From: Coptis chinensis
Lineage: Eukaryota > Streptophyta > Magnoliopsida > Ranunculales > Ranunculaceae
Length of the DNA stretch: 64,000 nt
NCBI GenBank assembly: GCA_015680905.1
Contig: CM027378.1
Location: forward strand, 3,782,001 to 3,846,000
Direction of reading: 5' to 3'
Part shown: piece by piece, positions 44,037-55,640 of the stretch
How positions within the stretch are numbered: position 1 is the stretch's first letter
Layout of the letters: the number at the start of each line of letters is the position of its first letter
The notes under the pieces: model-generated
The model's input: only the letters and a program-made list of their open reading frames with translations
Told to the model about the DNA's origin: nothing
Databases searched by the model: none
Position numbers and translations under genes: made by a program

Positions 44037-44772
44037 CAGTATAGTCAAATGCGTTAAAAGCACCTAAAGGCTAATACCCCTCTCTTAGGCCTTAGACGAA
44101 GACGCTGAGCGGTGCATGATTGATTGAAGTGAGGCGCGTAGTAACAAAAAAATAGATAAATCAAATAAAAAATAAAATAAAAATTAAATATGACATGAAT
44201 TATCACTACATTACTTAGCTAAACTTTAAAATTAATTTTATGTGATTGTAAACATGAAACCATTGTAGTCATTTAAAAGAAAATTCTTAAGCAATAAGTA
44301 AAAAGCAAAATAAAACTCGTATCTCTCAAAACAATCTAGCTCAACTTCAATAAACTAAAATAATGAACCAATCGAATTGAGCCAAATGAGTTCTTTATGA
44401 AATAGAACACGTGATTCAAATTTTAGAATCCCGTAAAACTTCATTTAATTCATCTTTGTGTTTTCTCTCAATCCATACAACTTAACAAAAACTAGTTAAA
44501 ATTAAGTTTCGAGTGTACTCCAGAATAAAACTTACTAAATTTGTAAAATTTCTTGTACCATACAACAATTGGATTGAGTGTAAATGTGTCACAAATAGCA
44601 AAAATTGTAAAAAATATGAAAAAATTGTAAAAGTTAATAAGGCGCGCGCCTTGTGCCTCAATTAAAAGCACACAAAAGCGTGAAAAGCGCACGCCTCATG
44701 TTAGTATCCACACCTGGGCTGAGGCGAGGCACAAAAAAATGCCTCTCCGCGCCTTGCGCCTTGACTACACTG
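44037..44772. mobile_element. Non-autonomous hAT-type element
   Basis: 736 bp with short terminal inverted repeats: CAGTATAGTCAA at the left and the complement of CAGTGTAGTCAA at the right. A perfect 8 bp target duplication GGACAAAT lies at 44029-44036 and 44773-44780. 8 bp duplications and CAG-type ends fit the hAT superfamily. GC-rich GGCGCG/CGCGCC blocks lie near both ends. No transposase ORF. Confidence 0.88.
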
Positions 44773-45061
44773 GGACAAATGATTTTTATCTTTGTATAAA
44801 GTTGAGAAAGCTAGATGGTGGTGATTCCGTGGAATGGTGATGAATGAGGTGATAATTGAGTAGTGGAGAAGAAGGTGGTAGTGGTTATGGTGGTAAGATA
44901 TGAAGAATATAAAATGTAAGTTTGGGACTCTGTTAGTTGAGATACATATGGTGTAAGACGAGTCATTGATTAAAATCAAATGATTAAATGATGACTAATG
45001 ATTTTAAGGGTAAATATGGTATTATAAAATTTTAGATGGATTGACAAGACCAAAATACAAT

Positions 45062-45260
45062 GGGGTTTTTAGGTTTTGGTCCTCCTAATAATGGGGTAAT
45101 TAGGCTTTGGTCCAACAATTATCGTTTATTAGGTTTTGGTCCTCCTGACCGTGAGTTGATTTGGTTGACTAACGATGGACGTCCACCCATCTCACATATT
45201 TTGATATTCCCCACAATACCCTTATGAGGTCCTGAGTTGACCATCTCCAATTTTGGTCTG
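45062..45260 (+). repeat. Left TIR of the Pack-MULE
   Basis: Inverted match to 47190-47417 through GACGTCCACCCATCTCACAT and AATACCCTTAT. The right copy has a short internal duplication of TAACTCACGGT. Confidence 0.9.
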
Positions 45261-45289
45261 ACTAGCAGCACCAAGAAATCATTCGACGG

Positions 45290-45925
45290 TATGTGATGAG
45301 GCAATTGGTCAATCTTCGGAACAAGGCGATGGTCAATCTCGAGAACAAGGCGAAGAGGAGAATCAGAATCAAGGCGATGGGTTCGCCGGTTCAAGTAAAA
45401 GACCATTGGGTGTTGAGCAAGATGGTTCTGGGTATGGTTTTCGTTAAACATTTGAGTAATAACCCAACTAGTAGCCTGGATTCCTTCCACCTTCACTGAC
45501 TCGGGCACGCCATTTCGATACCATTAAGTCTTTTTTCCCATTGCAGCTTCTACAACATCACCTCCAATCCATTTTCCAAACTACCCACCTGACCCCCTTT
45601 CAAGAACTAGTAGCCACACTCAAGATCTTCGACTTTCACTTTAGTCATTTCAAGACCCAATTCTACTTCACCATCAACATTCCAATCCTAATTCTTCTGT
45701 ACAGCAAATCCTTTTCTCCAACTCATCTCTCCTGCCTTTTGAGACTAACTCTACTAGTTGGTCTGACCAGCAGCACCAAGAAATCGGGAGGTTTCAAAGA
45801 ATGGTTGCTTGGAATGCTGGTACAGATGCAGACAGTGGAGGAGGTGGTGGTAGTGGAGTAGGATTTGTCTTCAATTAGCAACAGCCATCACAACCAGTAC
45901 TCGGCCAAATAATAGAGTGAGATTA
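45290..45925 (+). pseudogene. Captured fragment of a TCP4-like (CIN-type) transcription factor gene
   Basis: The plus strand reads, with frameshifts, EQGEEENQNQGDGFAGSS, then FLPPSL and DTIKSFFP, then a one-base shift and AASTTSPPIHFPNYPPD. QDLRLSL, a stop, SFQDPILLHHQHSN and LPFETNSTSWSDQQHQEIG follow, then RFQRMVAWNAGTDADSGGG, GFVFN, a stop and QQPSQPVLGQ. DLRLSLQSFQDPILLHH and the RLQRMVAWN box are hallmarks of the C-terminal half of TCP4/LANCEOLATE proteins. The DNA-binding TCP domain and the miR319 site region are not seen. Stops and a frameshift make it non-coding as a protein. Confidence 0.85.
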
Positions 45926-46518
45926 CTTATCAGCACCTCTACCAAGCATCTCCTTGTACCTGAGAATAGAATCTAACCTCTGCAACTTCAATTGGTTCTT
46001 GAACTTGTTAATGAAATCATCTGCCTTTGCATCAACTTCTTCATCATCTCTGAAACTCTGCAAAGTACTCTTCCCTTCTCTTACAGTAGCTGGTCTAGTA
46101 ACTTGTATATCTCCAGATGCTGGTTTTGTATCAGATTAAATGTTCTTGTTACATGATGATCTTCAATATTGTGATAAGTTTCATCCATGGGAAGATGATG
46201 GTTCTCATCGAGATTCTCATCAAGATTCTCATATGGGAATTGGTCAATGTGCTGTTTATCATCATGGGGTATGTTAAAAGTGTCTAAAAATTGTTGGGAA
46301 TGTTCTAGTTCTGAAGGTTGAAGTGTAGTTATTGTGATTGAAGAAAATGGGTTTAGTTCTTGGGACTTGTAACGATATAGATTAATTGATTTCACGCGTT
46401 GTAAAAGAGATGGAGATCTAAGTAACCGGCCGGGTTGTTGGTTATTGTTGTTGTTGTTTTCTCGGTTCTGTTTCTGAGTTCCAAAACCACCAGAAGCAAC
46501 AACAATGGTTCCAATCAT
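45925..46518 (-). pseudogene. Captured fragment of a DUF4408/DUF761 protein gene
   Basis: The ORF from 46518 begins MIGTIVVASGGFGTQKQNRE, has an Asn/Gln run, then RLLRSPSLLQRVKSINLYRY, as in the membrane-anchored N-terminal part of DUF4408 proteins. After a stop near 46081 another frame reads VTRPATVREGKSTLQSFRDD, then DEEVDAKADDFINKFKNQLK and LDSILRYKEML. VDAKADDFINKFK is the DUF761 signature. The transmembrane start is cut off by the junction to the transferase fragment. The parent gene is not in this window. Confidence 0.85.
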
Positions 46519-47105
46519 GGGGTAAGTAATCGACGGTTTGTTTGATGTCCCAAAACCTCTGCAGAAATTGGTTTCATCACTTTAATTCGATATCTTTCCA
46601 AATCTCTCGTTGTCAGTATTCCTCTAGCCTTTTTAACATCTTTAACTAGATTGCTGGCTATGGAGCCATTATAGAATGCTTCTGGCCCATGCCTTCCAAT
46701 TATTTGAAGTGTTTGTGCTAGTTTCGTGTTCCGGCACATACTGCCTTGTTGCAAGAGGGTTCCGTTTGATGTGAATATATCATGAAGTCCCTTGTCGGCC
46801 ATGATCCCCAATCTTGTTCTATCCATTTGCATGTAGAGATAAGGAGAGATTTTGAATCCCTTTCGAGCAAGATGCTCTGCTGGTCTCTGACCTTTCCCAG
46901 GTAGCTTTCCATGTTGTTTCCAAGCTTCATAAAGCCCCGCAAGTTCCCCAATAACTGCAATAGAAAGTGCACCAAAGCAGCTTTTGAGGCAAAGCATTTC
47001 CAAAGATACATGTTCTGAAATGAAACGAGAGAATTGGATGAAGAAGTAAGAAGTTAAGATATTTGCAACCCACAAGTTTCTGAGTTTGACATCAAGAACA
47101 AGCAC
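46515..47105 (-). pseudogene. Captured fragment of a gamma-glutamyltransferase gene
   Basis: The 196-codon frame includes GALSIAVIGELAGLYEAWKQ, then HGKLPGKGQRPAEHLARKGF, KISPYLYMQMDRTRLGIMAD and CRNTKLAQTLQIIGRHGPEA. FYNGSIASNLVKDVKKARGI, TTRDLERYRIKVMKPISAEV and LGHQ follow. This is the mid-large-subunit part of plant GGT, which cleaves glutathione conjugates in apoplast or vacuole. The catalytic Thr and small subunit are absent. A probable intron precedes the GALSI segment. The frame ends within a few codons of the junction, where its TGA overlaps the ATG of the DUF4408 fragment. Confidence 0.9.
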
Positions 47106-47189
47106 CAGTTAGGCTGTGGTCAACGTCGTCACTGATAATCTTGTTATTTCTTTTGTGCTGAAGACACGTGTCTCATCACATACCGTTGA

Positions 47190-47417
47190 TTTGGTGTCAA
47201 ACTACAAAATTGGAGATGGTCAACTCGGTCAATATTGACCTTATAAGGGTATTGTGGGTAATAGCAAAATATGTGAGATGGGTGGACGTCCATCGTTAGT
47301 CAACCAAGTCAACTCACGGTTAACTCACGGTTAGGAGGATCAAAACCTAATAAACGATAATTGTTGGACCAAAGCCTAATTACCCCATTATTAGGAGGAC
47401 CAAAACCTAAAAACCCC
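47190..47417 (-). repeat. Right TIR of the Pack-MULE
   Basis: Inverted match of 45062-45260, ending ACCTAAAAACCCC before target duplication AAATACAAT. Confidence 0.9.
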
Positions 47418-47509
47418 AAATACAATAAACGATTAATTGTGGACCAAATCCTAATATCACTATTATCACTAGGACCAAACCCTAATATCACTATTATCAC
47501 TAGGACAAA

Positions 47510-47697
47510 ACTGCAAAATACCAGTTAAGTGATGGCTGTTGATTAGTTTCACGTGCTGTACACGTGTTAGGGTAATTTGGGTATTAAGAAAGTATAGACG
47601 GACCTATGTCAATTTGGGACTAAACTGCAATAAACGATTAATTGTGGACCAAACCCTAAATTCGCTATTAATAGTAGGACCAAAATGCAAAAGACCC
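47510..47697 (-). repeat. Right TIR of the outer MULE
   Basis: Complement of 43396-43590, ending CAAAATGCAAAAGACCC before target duplication TTTAAATAT. Just inside it, a CTAATATCACTATTATCACT unit is repeated twice (47450-47505). Confidence 0.85.
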
Positions 47698-47706
47698 TTT
47701 AAATAT

Positions 47707-50700
47707 TCACAACCTTAAAAAATGCAATTCAAGAAATTTAGGATGAATTGCAGTACATTCATTTGATTTGTCATAGTTTTTTTTGATAAAGTATACATCA
47801 ATTAAAAAAAATAAGAAATCAAAACCTTGGAAGCTTTCAATCCAACAAGAAGCTTGCTTGCAATTGCTCCTGCAAAAAAATCACATCTTATCCATAATTT
47901 TTTTTGGCTTCTCAAGTTATACTTAGTCACATATGGTGACTCTATGTTTCTTATTACATCCTCTTTTCAAGCCAATAGCTTACTATAACCCTCTTCAAGC
48001 ATTAAACACTGAAGTCAAAATCCATATTTCAACTAAGGTAAATGGTAATTAAGCACCTCTAAATACTTTAGAACAAGCTTAAGTAACAACATAATATCAA
48101 GACAAAAAAAAACTGACGAAACATAACAAATTTGCTAAACAGAGAGGATAAAGAGTGTCAGGAAAAACTAATAGTGGGAGCTAAGCAAACAAACAAACCA
48201 AAGGGAATGAGGTACATTTTATGCACCTGTTTAATCTAACTTGAAAAATGAAATTGATAAATAGGACTGAGTGAATTACAAACCAATGATGCTAACTTGA
48301 ATGTATTGAATATTTCCCAGTAAAGTTGAAACTTCATATAGCCAATGTTTGGATCCGTAGCAAAAGGCATTAAGCTCCAATCCACTAACTTCGATTAAGG
48401 TAACTGTCAAAAGTATGTAAGCGACACAAATATATGAGACTGAAATCTAAGGAGCCACAAACAAATACTTAGACACCTAGTGCAAGAGTAGTAAGAGCTT
48501 TTAAACTTCTAGTAGATTACTTGTCATAGTCCATGAAAACCTTATGCTGTCTTAAAGCAGTCCTGTAGGAAACAAAAACGATTTATAAAGACCAAATTGG
48601 CAGGCTTCAAGGCATCAACATATAGAGCTCAATTTTCTAAACGTTTCTGAATAAGTCTAACACGCAAACCTTCAGCTCCAATTTTCAAATTTTAATCTTC
48701 AGAGCTATTTAAACCTCTGAAAAAAAGTGTCCGCTCCCAAAAATAGATGTAGTAACTCCATTGCTAATTTGCTATCACATGTTATCTCACTGTACAGAGG
48801 ACATCAATCTATAACTTGAGTTCCATTAGTGATTTTGGGATGTGAATTTGAATGTAGAGTATAAAAACGCATGTTCAACACAACCTCCTGGTACTGCAAA
48901 GAAGCATTCTGATTCCCATTAAGAAAAGAACTCCTAATTGTTTCAGTAGTCATGTATGTATTACTGCCATGTTGTTTTGTATGATCTCGAAAATTCTACT
49001 CTTCCCTGCTACACGTAAAGCGCCTCATAAGAAGAAACTACTATATAGGAAAAGTATTATTTGATAGTATTAGATTCCTTTTAACTTGCTTAGGACTTCA
49101 TCTGTACCAACAAACGTGAAGGGTATTCCCCTCCCTCAGGAAATTCAACTAGAATCGTCATAGAAGCTGAAAAGTAATATAAGTTTCATGCAAACGGTAA
49201 ATTTTGTTACCATCTGCAATAATAATTGAAGTATGCAAAGGAACCAAGCAGCAATGCCACACTTGAAGCTCTAGATAACATAATCATCCTGTAGGACGCA
49301 CACACAAAACGCAATTCAAAAAAATAGATATCCACATCAACCAAACAGGAAAACTACAAAAAAATGATAACTTAAATCAAAGAACTCATTAGATGAACAC
49401 ACTTTTGAAAGCAAGGTACCAATATGGAACATCGCTGAGGTCAACACACAAAATTAACACAATTAAATAAGAGATATAATAGTGTTCTACCTCGCTCCAA
49501 ATCAAGTCAGTTAAATTTATATAGTCGAGCATCATGTCCAATAATGTCCAAGACATCAAGGTCTCAAATATGTTATCAAGATATGCCTTCAAATGCATTG
49601 AAATCAATGATTAAGATGAGTTAAACTTTAGTTACTACTCATCTTAGCGAAATCAGTCTATGTATTACCACTCTATCGATACTAAAATTCCCAAGGCCAT
49701 TCTTATAATTTAAGACAGTTTGCTATCACACTAAAGTTGAAAGTGCTTGTGGCCATTCTGCTGAGATATCTACTCAAAAGGCACTTATGTCAGTCTGCAA
49801 CACATAATTTAAGAGCAGAAAAATGAAGGACCTTCAATTTAATTGCTTTGGACGGTCACTTGATTTAGAGAAAACTTGGACAAAAACTAATACAAAGGAT
49901 TGGAACTTAAATAATGAATAAAAAAATCTGGATGATGCAAGATTGAAGGGAGAGGAAAACTTGGTCTAAGCGTACTCAAAGTTTTAGTATTACCTGCCAA
50001 ATTCAGCAACAACAATTTCCAGACAGTACAATGCACACCATTTAGCTACCTCTATTGCAACATTTCATGGTATCTTTAAAAAGCGATATGATGCTCACTA
50101 TTTAACCTCCTTCATTATAGCAAAAATAATTCCTTTTTACCCTTCATATGAAATTAGCGCATAAAAAGTGGGGAGATTTGAGGGTCACGTTAACTTTAAA
50201 TAAACATTTTCACAACATACAACCCCATTAAAATCAGAAAATCAACATTAAAAGTAACAATATACAACCCCATTAAAATCAGAAAATCAAAAATATGATT
50301 TTATTGTAAAATGAAAAAACTCACAATTATGACGATTTCACGATGCTATACCTATGTTATGCTTGCAAGTTCTTATGTTGATATTAGAACACCACGATAT
50401 CGTCATTCACACTTTCATTTCTCTTCCCACCCTTCTTAAAGTTGTATTACTGCCACTTGTTTTACTCTCTTCAAAACTGAAAGAAAACAAGAGAAAAGGA
50501 ATAGGCAACAACAAGTTTTTTTTCTCAATAATCAAATCGCCAATAGAGAGATCAAGTACAAAGAGGGAGGAGAAGCCATGAGGGTTTAAGGCCAATAAAG
50601 TCGGTATTATTATTAATGGTAATAAAGTGTGTATTAATGGTAAGCCTACCTTAGCAAACAATTGAAATTGTTGATTTTCGACCTGAATTAACACAAAAAT

Positions 50701-51591
50701 CCTTAAAGGCATTCTTTCAACTAAATAACTGAGAAAACTTATTCACATTTATCATACTTGAATTTTGATTTCAGTTAATTGGACTTGATAGTAAGGATCT
50801 TCGTGCAAAGCTCGAAGAGTTCCTTTCATATCGATTCCTTTCTTTTCGTTGTTAAGGACTACTACATCGAATCCGGCCAATCTACCTTTAAAATTCAAAA
50901 ATTCCTTTCAAACGGAATCGTATTACCTTGAACTTTTGACTCTATTCCAACAACGGGAAACCACAGTCTATACCTAAGATAAAATAGCATACAAACATGC
51001 CTTTCACAAAAAGCAAGGAAGTCCTCCTCAGAAGTAATATCATATATACTAAACCTTAACTGCCAAACAAACCAACAAAAACACATGAAGTTCACATTCT
51101 CAAATCTCACGCAGTGATCACACAATAGAATCCAAAAACAAAAAGTCAAGAATTTTTTTTGAGAAAACCACTTTTAGATGCTACAGGTTGCAAGCAAAAC
51201 CCGAAACCCAATTTCACGCTTCTAAAAAAGAAAACCACAAATCTTCAAAAGGCTCGCCTTCAAAGTAGTGATCTTTCAGACTTTAAAAGGCAAAAAACGA
51301 ACCCAATTTCTTGAAAAGGTGGGCGAATAGAGAAATTGTTGAATGGGTTAAATGAAATTTGGTGTGATCGATGCAAAAATTGTAAGAAAGTAAAAGGAAA
51401 AGATCTAGAATATAAGGAAATATCTAACCTTTTGAAATCGAGAGATTTTTTTTTTATTTACTTCTCCTAGCAAATTTCACAAAAATAGGTTTGCCCACAA
51501 GTTTTTAGATGGTATCTATTACACTAAACTATCTGACTTCGAAATCTTAAAAGAAATTATAATTCTCCACACTTTCATTATAGGCAAAAGA
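47707..51591. other. 3.9 kb of host-like DNA with no recognised feature
   Basis: AT-rich DNA with only short ORFs on both strands. It could hold introns or untranslated exons of an unseen gene. I found no terminal repeats, RNA gene or coding match. Confidence 0.4.
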
Positions 51592-51596
51592 ACATA

Positions 51597-51997
51597 TGGT
51601 ATAGACACCACTTTGTGGCTCATTAAGTTCACGGATCCAGCCCAAATCAATTAAGCCCAAGGGCTTAATCTTAGCTACACCCAATAACTGGTCTATTTAA
51701 GAATATGTCCAAGTTCATTATTGTAGAAAGATAAGGATAAAAGTTCAAAGAGATAACAATTCTTTTGACAAACAAACACAGTTCTCTTAGGACTCAATCT
51801 CTACCAATTCATAAAAAACATTCTTTCTCACAACAAGAAACTACGTTGAAACTTAATCCCTAGATAATAGATCTTGGGTACGTAGGCAGCCATTATCTTG
51901 GTTCAGTTTCATCTCCTCCAACATTAAATTCCTCTGTTTCTTAGTGCGTTCTTTATTATTTGCTCTTGTTGTGTTGAAGCAGGTTATTGCCGAAACA
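51597..51997 (+). repeat. 5' LTR of the Tat-like non-autonomous element
   Basis: Partner of 59650-60055. Both contain GGTACGTAGGCAGCCATTAT and GTTGAAGCAGGTTATTGCCG. Confidence 0.93.
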
Positions 51998-52001
51998 TAA
52001 T

Positions 52002-52017
52002 TGGCACCTTCTGTGGG
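52002..52017 (+). promoter_or_regulatory. Primer binding site of the Tat-like element
   Basis: TGGCACCTTCTGTGGG just inside the LTR. It differs at a few bases from the Tat element's TGGCGCCGTCTGTGAGG. Confidence 0.75.
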
Positions 52018-52038
52018 TTTTTTAGAATCCATTATCAC

Positions 52039-52850
52039 GTGAAGCAATCAAGATGGTACACAAGAAGCAGACCGAACTATCAACATATTCCTCCTGCCAA
52101 TACGAATCACAACCCTCGAAATTCAACACGGCTAATGCAAGAACCGTTGAACAATCGAGTTGCTCTTAGTGGTACGATTAATTTTCAACATCCAACTACA
52201 GCACTGCCGCCACCACCACCGCCTCTGTCTCCGCCGCCGCAAACGACAGTACAAACGCCGCCGCACCACCCCTAACAGTCTTGCAATAAGAAAACCTACA
52301 AGTAGGTAATCATCTACATGGTCCACCGTCCGTCTATGTTGATCTTTTAGTTGACATGGATATGGACGTGAACATTACTCTCACACCAACTAACGGAATA
52401 GGTGATGGTAACAGCCAATATACCCATAATACGGTTGAGCGTGAGTTATGACGAGTCAACATTTTGAAAAGGAACTTGAGAAGGAAGCTCGCAAAGAGAC
52501 AAAGGCCAATGGACGATGTTGTCAATTCAACTACATCAAGGCAACCATGCAGGGATTCAGGCCATTCCAGTGTATGGGACCGTCTTGAAGATCCACTTCT
52601 AGTCCTCAGCAACGTGATACTTCTCAAGCATAATCAACAGTACACGCTCTAAGAGTAATGACCCTATTACCCAAACTTGTGGGGAGATTTGGATTGGCAG
52701 GGATAACTACTACCCTAGACATGTCTCATCACAGACAAGAGCAACAAAATATGGAGGAGCGGTATAATTATATCGACCATCCTGCCAAGGGTGACTACTG
52801 GCCTAGACAGGCTGGTTATAGGAATAGAGAAAGACAATAACCGGTCAGAG
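52039..52850 (+). pseudogene. Degenerate gag-like region
   Basis: Short frames with a Pro-rich stretch (PPPPPPLSPPPQTTVQTPP) follow the PBS. Another frame has ELEKEARKETKAN and a QPCRDSGHSSVWDRLEDPL stretch that recalls the SVxDRL pattern of Tat-type gag. Stops break every frame. The assignment is weak and rests mainly on position. Confidence 0.4.
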
Positions 52851-53056
52851 CTAATTGTGGGTACCACTAAAGATTTCTAACTCCAATAAGAGACAATGGA
52901 AGGTATCTGTAACGCCCGTATTTTTTAATACGTATTTTTTTTATATTTATTAATTAATTAAATTATTTATTTTCAAAATTCGTCGGACCGGACTCGGGAT
53001 ATGTGGGCCTGGTTTTTGGGCCCGAGTCTGTGTTGGGCTTGGGTTTCGGACCCAAG

Positions 53057-53063
53057 TATATAA
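53057..53063 (+). promoter_or_regulatory. Candidate LTR promoter TATA box
   Basis: CCCAAGTATATAAACACATT lies 150 bp into the solo LTR, followed by a purine-rich leader-like stretch. It suggests plus orientation and a transcription start near 53090. Confidence 0.45.
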
Positions 53064-54189
53064 ACACATTTTTCTAGAAAATAGGGTTCTGGAGAATAGA
53101 ATAATGAAAATGGAGGAGAGATGAAAATTTGGATTCTTTGGAGGCGTTGGAGTTAATGACGAATCGGGCTAGGAGGGATCGAGTCGATTATACAGTGAGT
53201 AGCTATTTGGCTATTTCACGGATTTGTAGTTTACACACACATCGGCGTATACTGTTTCGTTTTTATACGGTTCATTATCCTGTTGTATTGGAATTCGTGC
53301 TATTTGTGTTATTAAATTTTATTAAATTCGGATTTGAATTTAACATTAAACCTGTTGAAACTTCGGAAACTTCGACATTTCATTGTCGAAGGCGATGGGC
53401 GTTAATGGCGAGAAAGCCGGATACCAAGAATCGCCGATTACCATTTTATGTAACTAGTAGTGTTGTTTTATTTTGTTGTTTTGTTGATGGCGAGTGGTTG
53501 GAATCTTGTCGGAAGTGGTAGAAGCCGGATTAATGGCGTGATTTATTTGAAATTAGCGATGGCGGTCGGTGTTGGGCTGTTTTTTGTTTGTAGTTTGGTT
53601 GATTGGTTTTGTTGATTGTATTGTTGAAGTGAGGTAGTGTAGTAGAGTGAGGGGGCAGCTGTTGGAAGCTTGAGGCCGGCCATTAATGGCGGCAGTAAAA
53701 TTTCTAGATCCGGTTTTGGTGATATTTGGATTGAATGTATTAGAGTTTTTGTATTTGTTAAAGTGGTGGGGGTTTACACCCTCTTCACTTTCGGTTGGTT
53801 TGATTGGGTGGTTGTGTAGAGGAGTGGTGGCCGGATTTTCGGTGGTGAAGAAGATGAAACGGTAGATGTCGGTTTGGGCTTGGGCCCGGGTTGGTTTATT
53901 TGGGCCGAGGTTATGTTTTGTTGTGGTTGGGCCCGATTTTGTTATGGGCGAACCATATTAGTTATGTTGGACCGTTCTCTTTGTTTTCTTTGGGCCGAAC
54001 CCAAATTAAAGTGTTGGGCGAGTTCCATATTAAGTTGTGAACGGGTTTTGGTTTAGTTTGAGCCAGTTTAGGTTAAGTTGTTTGGGCTAAAACTAATTGT
54101 TTTTCTTTGGGTCTTTAAGCTGTTTAGACTTTCGAGTTCTAAGGTTTGGGGCTTGCGGTTGGGTCCGAACCATGACCCGGGTCATGAGC

Positions 54190-54795
54190 CCATGAGCCAT
54201 GCACTTTTGACCTTAGCCATGAACCATGGCTATGACCACGAACTTTGTCGAACACCTTAAAGCGGCGGTTTGACTTTGACAATAACAGTTTGACTTCGAC
54301 CATGACGTGTTGATTTTGACGTTGACCATGATGTGTTGACTTTGACCATGATGGGTTGATTTTGATTTTGACCATGATGTGTTGACTTTGACCATGCTGG
54401 GTTGACTTTGATTTTGACCATGATGGGTTGATTTTGATTTTGACCATGATGTGTTGACTTTGACCATGCTGGGTTGACTTTGATTTTGACCATGATGGCA
54501 TGATGTGTTGACTTTGACCATGCTGGGTTGACTTTGATTTTGACCATGATGGGTTGACTTTGACCGTTGACATTGGACTTTGACTTTGACCATGATAGGT
54601 TGACTTTGGCTTTGACCATGATGTGTTGACTTTGACCATGATGGGTTGACTTTGATTTTGACCATGATGTGTTGACTTTGACCATGATGTGTTGACTTTG
54701 ACTTTGACCATGATGTGTTGACTTTGGCTTTGACCGTTGACTTTGACATTTGACCGTTTGACTTTGACCGTTGACTGTGAATGTTGACTTTTCTA
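54190..54795. repeat. W-box (TTGAC) repeat array in the solo LTR
   Basis: Tandem units such as CATGATGTGTTGACTTTGAC and CATGCTGGGTTGACTTTGAT repeat at 21-36 bp periods. I count about 47 TTGAC on the plus strand in 606 bp. TTGAC[CT] is the core site of WRKY transcription factors. The long minus-strand peptides rich in HHGQ and WSKS are translations of this array, not genes. Confidence 0.9.
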
Positions 54796-55479
54796 GTTTT
54801 TCACATATTGGACTATATGGATAAATATAGAAATAAAATGTTGTCGATATTATATAACTTGGTTTGTCATTATCTAATTTAGATTTGACGTGAGTAGTGT
54901 GTAAAGCATATATATATATTGGGCTTTGATTGTGGACTGTGGACTGTTTATTTGTGCTACGTTTTGTGTGTATATTATATGGACATATAGTAATAAAATG
55001 CTGTGGAAGCCTGTATATTGGGTTGTCATTATCTAAGAAAGATTTGACAGTGATGTTGTGTATTTTTGACACGTGACGATATTGAGATGTTAGGAGACAT
55101 TATATTCCTAATACGTTATAATAAAAATGTATGCGATACGTTGAAACATTGTGACATGATATAATATGCTGGGATAGTTATATTACTGCAATATCATGGA
55201 GAAATGTATATACACTCCCTTATTTTATATGTGAGATGCTAATATAGTATTGGTGAATATTTGCCCACGGGAGTGTGGTGTAGTGCAATAATATATTGGC
55301 CTTGAAAGAATGAAAGTGACTATGAGATATAATTGAGATGTTTCTAGATATTATGGCTTTAGTGCAATAAAGTAATTGACCGCGCGACGTGATATAGTAG
55401 AAATGTTTATGAGTCATTAATGTATGACACTGAATAAATTACATAACGAAAATCCTAGAACCCGACTACCACAACTCAT

Positions 55480-55640
55480 GTGATTGGCCCTTCCGGCGTT
55501 TCGATTAATCCGAATGGCCTTCGGCTGACCCCTCTGGCGTTTGATTAATCTGAATGGCCTTCAGCGACCACCTTCCGGCGTTCGATAAAAATTTGAATGG
55601 CCCTCCGGCGATAACCCGAATAGTGGCTTGATTATTCCGT
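55480..55640. repeat. Short GAATGGCC(C/T)TC(C/A)GGCG repeats
   Basis: Three to four imperfect units built on CCTTCCGGCGTT, CGATTAAT and GAATGGCCTTC within the solo LTR. Confidence 0.7.

Larger units (their letters stand above)
45062..47417. mobile_element. Pack-MULE (inner) carrying fragments of three host genes
   Basis: 2356 bp with roughly 200 bp TIRs starting GGGGTTTTTAGGTTTTGGTC and a perfect 9 bp target duplication AAATACAAT at 45053-45061 and 47418-47426. It inserted into the outer MULE's subterminal region. Between the TIRs lie fragments of a TCP4-like gene (plus), a DUF4408/DUF761 gene (minus) and a gamma-glutamyltransferase gene (minus). No transposase is present. Capture of host gene pieces defines Pack-MULEs. 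Confidence 0.92.
43396..47697. mobile_element. Mutator-like element (outer), with two nested insertions
   Basis: Ends are inverted repeats of about 190 bp beginning GGGTCTTTTGCATTTTGGTC. The first 92 bp match almost perfectly. A perfect 9 bp target duplication TTTAAATAT lies at 43387-43395 and 47698-47706. 9 bp duplications and long TIRs define MULEs. No transposase is visible, so it is non-autonomous. It contains a hAT-type element at 44037-44772 and a Pack-MULE at 45062-47417. Confidence 0.92.

Noticed and set aside
53129-53521. 130-codon plus ORF in the solo LTR
   Set aside because: No motif, lies inside a repeat unit with clear LTR ends, and has no homologous frame elsewhere in the window.
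54139-55072. Long minus-strand ORFs (up to 271 codons) rich in HHGQ/WSKS repeats
   Set aside because: They are translations of the TTGAC/CATGATG tandem array in the solo LTR, and all three frames of the repeat are open. No protein family features.
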